From assembly GCA_964427955.1 (NCBI GenBank), contig CAYRWY010000091.1:1-16406 (forward strand): a stretch of DNA of 16,406 nucleotides. Direction: 5' to 3'. Below the pieces are notes generated by a model, which worked only from the letters and a program-made list of their open reading frames with translations, ran no database searches and was not told the origin of the DNA. Below are positions 14,560 through 16,406 of the stretch, piece by piece. The stretch comes from JACRBK01 sp964427955. GTDB taxonomy: Bacteria > Chloroflexota > Anaerolineae > Aggregatilineales > Aggregatilineaceae. The position numbers were made by a program, and so were the translations under genes. How positions within the stretch are numbered: the first letter of the stretch is position 1; each line of letters opens with the position of its first letter.

Positions 14560-15370
14560 TCTGCGCTGGCTGCGCAAGTACCGCCGCACCTTCGAGATGG
14601 GCTTTCAAGTGGCGCTGGAATACCGCATCAACTTCGCCATCTCGCTGATCAGCGCGGCCTATCCCATCTTCATCCAGTCGTTCCTGTGGACGGCGATCTA
14701 CCGCGGCTCGTCCGAGTCGGCGTTGTTCGGCTACACCTACCGCCAGATCATTGCCTACACCTTTCTGGCCGGGCTGGTGACGCGCATCGTCCGCACCGGC
14801 TTCGAATACGAGATCATGGACGACGTGAAGAGCGGCAAATTCAGCAAGTTCCTGGTGCAGCCGCTCGGCTATTTTCCGTACCGGCTGGCGAATTTCTTCG
14901 GGCAAAAGCTGATCAGCCTGGCCATGATCCTGGGGATCATGGCGGTGATGCTGGTCGGGCTGAACGTCTTCTGGGATATTTCGCTGCAATTCAGCCGGAT
15001 CGTGATCTTTTTGCTGACGCTGGCGTTGGCGATGACGCTGAATTTCCTGATCTTCTACTGCATCAGTTCCATCGCCTTCTGGATCGTCGAGATCGGCTTC
15101 CTGTTCGAAGGCGTGCGCATCGTGATCGTCCTGCTCAGCGGTGGGATTTTCCCCCTGGAAGTGTTCGGGGATAACTTCGTGAAGATCACGAATCTGCTGC
15201 CGTTCAAGTACACCGTCAATTACCCGATCAACGTGCTCAACGGCAAGATTCCGACCGGCGAGATCGCGCCGGGGCTGCTCATCCAGTGCGTCTGGATTGT
15301 GCTGTGCATCGGGCTGGCGAACGCCTTGTGGCGCGTGGGCAGTAAGCGTTACGTCGCGGTAGGGGGCTGA
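14546..15370 (+). CDS. ABC-2 type permease (COG4587-like)
   Basis: This 274-residue integral membrane protein has hydrophobic segments at about 28-50, 66-83, 121-142, 150-172, 176-200 and 243-262. Between the second and third lies the motif SGKFSKFLVQPLGYFPYR (96-113), a cytoplasmic G-x(n)-L-V-x-P element common to these permeases (ABC2_membrane_6 / DUF990 type). ATG 14546 has AGGAG at 14534-14538, seven bases upstream, and lies inside the end of the ATPase gene. The longer frame from 14501 shadows that gene. It should form a heteromeric channel with the next permease. Confidence 0.88.
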   Translation: MSRPDLRWLRKYRRTFEMGFQVALEYRINFAISLISAAYPIFIQSFLWTAIYRGSSESALFGYTYRQIIAYTFLAGLVTRIVRTGFEYEIMDDVKSGKFSKFLVQPLGYFPYRLANFFGQKLISLAMILGIMAVMLVGLNVFWDISLQFSRIVIFLLTLALAMTLNFLIFYCISSIAFWIVEIGFLFEGVRIVIVLLSGGIFPLEVFGDNFVKITNLLPFKYTVNYPINVLNGKIPTGEIAPGLLIQCVWIVLCIGLANALWRVGSKRYVAVGG

Positions 15371-15371
15371 G

Positions 15372-16184
15372 ATGCGCGCCTTGTTGTACGAAATCAAAAA
15401 GCACCTGACGCTGTACGTCTTGTTCCTGAAATTCAGCGTCATGTCGCAGATGGAGTATCGCGCCAACTTCATCGGCAACCTGTCGATGGAGACCGGCTAT
15501 CTCTTCGTCAAGCTGTCCTACGTGGCGGTGATCTACCGTGCCAAGGCCACCATCAACGGGCTGACTCCCGATCAAATTCTGCTCTTCAGCGGGACGTTCG
15601 TCGCCTTGACCGGCCTGTACGCCGGGCTGTTCATGATCAACAACTTCGGCTTGCGCGGCAAAATCAAGGATGGCGATCTGGATCTACTGCTCACCAAGCC
15701 GGTGTCCTTGCAGTTCATGGCCACGCTGCGCCAGGCCGATCTCACCATTTTCAGCGTCGATGTGATCGCCGGGGTGATCATGATCATCGTCGCCTGGGCG
15801 CGCCTGTCCATTCCGGTGACGCTGGTCAACGTCGGCGGGTACGTGGCCCTGTTTCTCATCAGTGGGGTGGTGAGCTACAGCCTGTTTTTGATGCCGCAGA
15901 TTTTGTCATTCTGGCTGATGAATACCAGCGCCATTGCCGAGATCACCGACTCGTTCTGGGATTTTAACTGTATGCCGATGGACATCTACACCCGTTGGAT
16001 CAAGTTCGTGGGCGTGTTCGCCATCCCGATCTTCGTGGTGACCAACTTTCCGCCGCTGTTCCTGCTGCGCAAAATGCCCGACGTGTATTACGCCTGGGTG
16101 CTGGTGCTGCCGCTGGCCTTGTTGTACGTCGTCCACCTGATGTGGCGGCAGGGCCTCCGCAGCTACAGCAGCGCGAGCAGCTAG
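15372..16184 (+). CDS. ABC-2 type permease (COG3694-like)
   Basis: This 270-residue second permease subunit starts one base after the preceding TGA, with AGGGGG upstream. Hydrophobic stretches are at about 39-55, 68-91, 127-143, 150-176, 210-231 and 240-256. The cytoplasmic motif KIKDGDLDLLLTKPVSLQF (97-115) mirrors the equivalent motif of its neighbour, and VTNFPPLFLL (223-232) is a family hallmark near the C-terminus. Together the ATPase and the two permeases complete a compact three-gene ABC transporter. I see no binding protein or regulator nearby to hint at substrate. Confidence 0.88.
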   Translation: MRALLYEIKKHLTLYVLFLKFSVMSQMEYRANFIGNLSMETGYLFVKLSYVAVIYRAKATINGLTPDQILLFSGTFVALTGLYAGLFMINNFGLRGKIKDGDLDLLLTKPVSLQFMATLRQADLTIFSVDVIAGVIMIIVAWARLSIPVTLVNVGGYVALFLISGVVSYSLFLMPQILSFWLMNTSAIAEITDSFWDFNCMPMDIYTRWIKFVGVFAIPIFVVTNFPPLFLLRKMPDVYYAWVLVLPLALLYVVHLMWRQGLRSYSSASS

Positions 16185-16265
16185 GGCTTTGTTCAAAATA
16201 CACCAGGAGCTTTCGGCGCGAAGGTGGTATCTATGAGGCAGTGACCAATTGACAGGATACCGCCC
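16185..16265 (+). promoter_or_regulatory. Leader region of carA
   Basis: This 81-bp gap holds AGGAG at 16204-16208, a small imperfect stem (CTTTCG 16210-16215 with CGAAGG 16219-16224, loop GCG), a three-codon mini-frame ATG-AGG-CAG-TGA at 16233-16244, and a TTGACA hexamer at 16249-16254. The hexamer lacks a -10 partner. AGG at 16254-16256, nine bases before the GTG, is the probable ribosome-binding site of carA. A regulatory role in pyrimidine or arginine control is plausible but unproven. Confidence 0.35.

Positions 16266-16406
<141 letters not shown>

Noticed and set aside
16225..16244. Leader peptide (GTG-GTA-TCT-ATG-AGG-CAG-TGA) for attenuation
   Set aside because: Only six codons, with one Arg codon; no clear terminator/antiterminator pair follows.

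Overview
The window is GC-rich bacterial DNA carrying ten complete same-strand (+) genes of a carbohydrate/uronate uptake and catabolism locus or their neighbours, followed by four export-type ABC genes and the start of a housekeeping gene. Every convincing gene is on the + strand, and gaps are tiny or absent, with ATGA stop/start overlaps at 2619, 4832 and 10506. The protein style and the layout (a long family-5 binding protein with Opp/Dpp-type permeases serving a sugar locus, URO-D-like genes beside lyases, a pyrimidine-rich/purine-rich intergenic palindrome) fit an environmental Chloroflexota (Anaerolineae-like) bacterium. That assignment is inference from style only; no rRNA or other marker is present.

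Region 1 (1-5920) is a five-gene ABC importer: the 3' part of a family-5 solute-binding protein, a perfect 12-bp hairpin in the 78-nt gap, two DppB/DppC-type permeases, and two OppD/OppF-type ATPases with C-terminal cysteine clusters. Region 2 (5923-9352) runs directly on from it: a cytosolic heparinase II/III-type lyase with a TTG start, a PL22 oligogalacturonide-lyase-like protein with the metal-site QxxHxH pattern, and a KdgF-like cupin. Together these suggest import of short (probably unsaturated) oligouronides, most likely pectin-derived, which are cut inside the cell to unsaturated monouronates and linearised by the cupin. Region 3 (9355-11534) is a translationally coupled pair of URO-D-superfamily proteins that are not HemE. 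The first keeps a methyltransferase-like HxC zinc motif, so a demethylation role connected with methylated sugars is an open possibility.

Region 4 (11535-16184) begins with a promoter-bearing gap. A sigma70-like promoter sits between the arms of an exact 11-bp inverted repeat, and this gap drives a homodimeric-type ABC exporter. A gap with strong palindromes follows, then a three-gene ABC-2 transporter of the COG4586/COG4587/COG3694 type. Region 5 (16185-16406) is a short leader and the first 47 codons of carA (carbamoyl-phosphate synthase small subunit), whose GTG start codon is formed at the junction of a 13-bp tandem duplication.

I did not find tRNA, rRNA, CRISPR, insertion sequences or transposases. 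The most notable points are the oligouronide locus served by a peptide-type transporter, the paired URO-D-like genes, the promoter-flanking inverted repeat, and the tandem duplication at the carA start.
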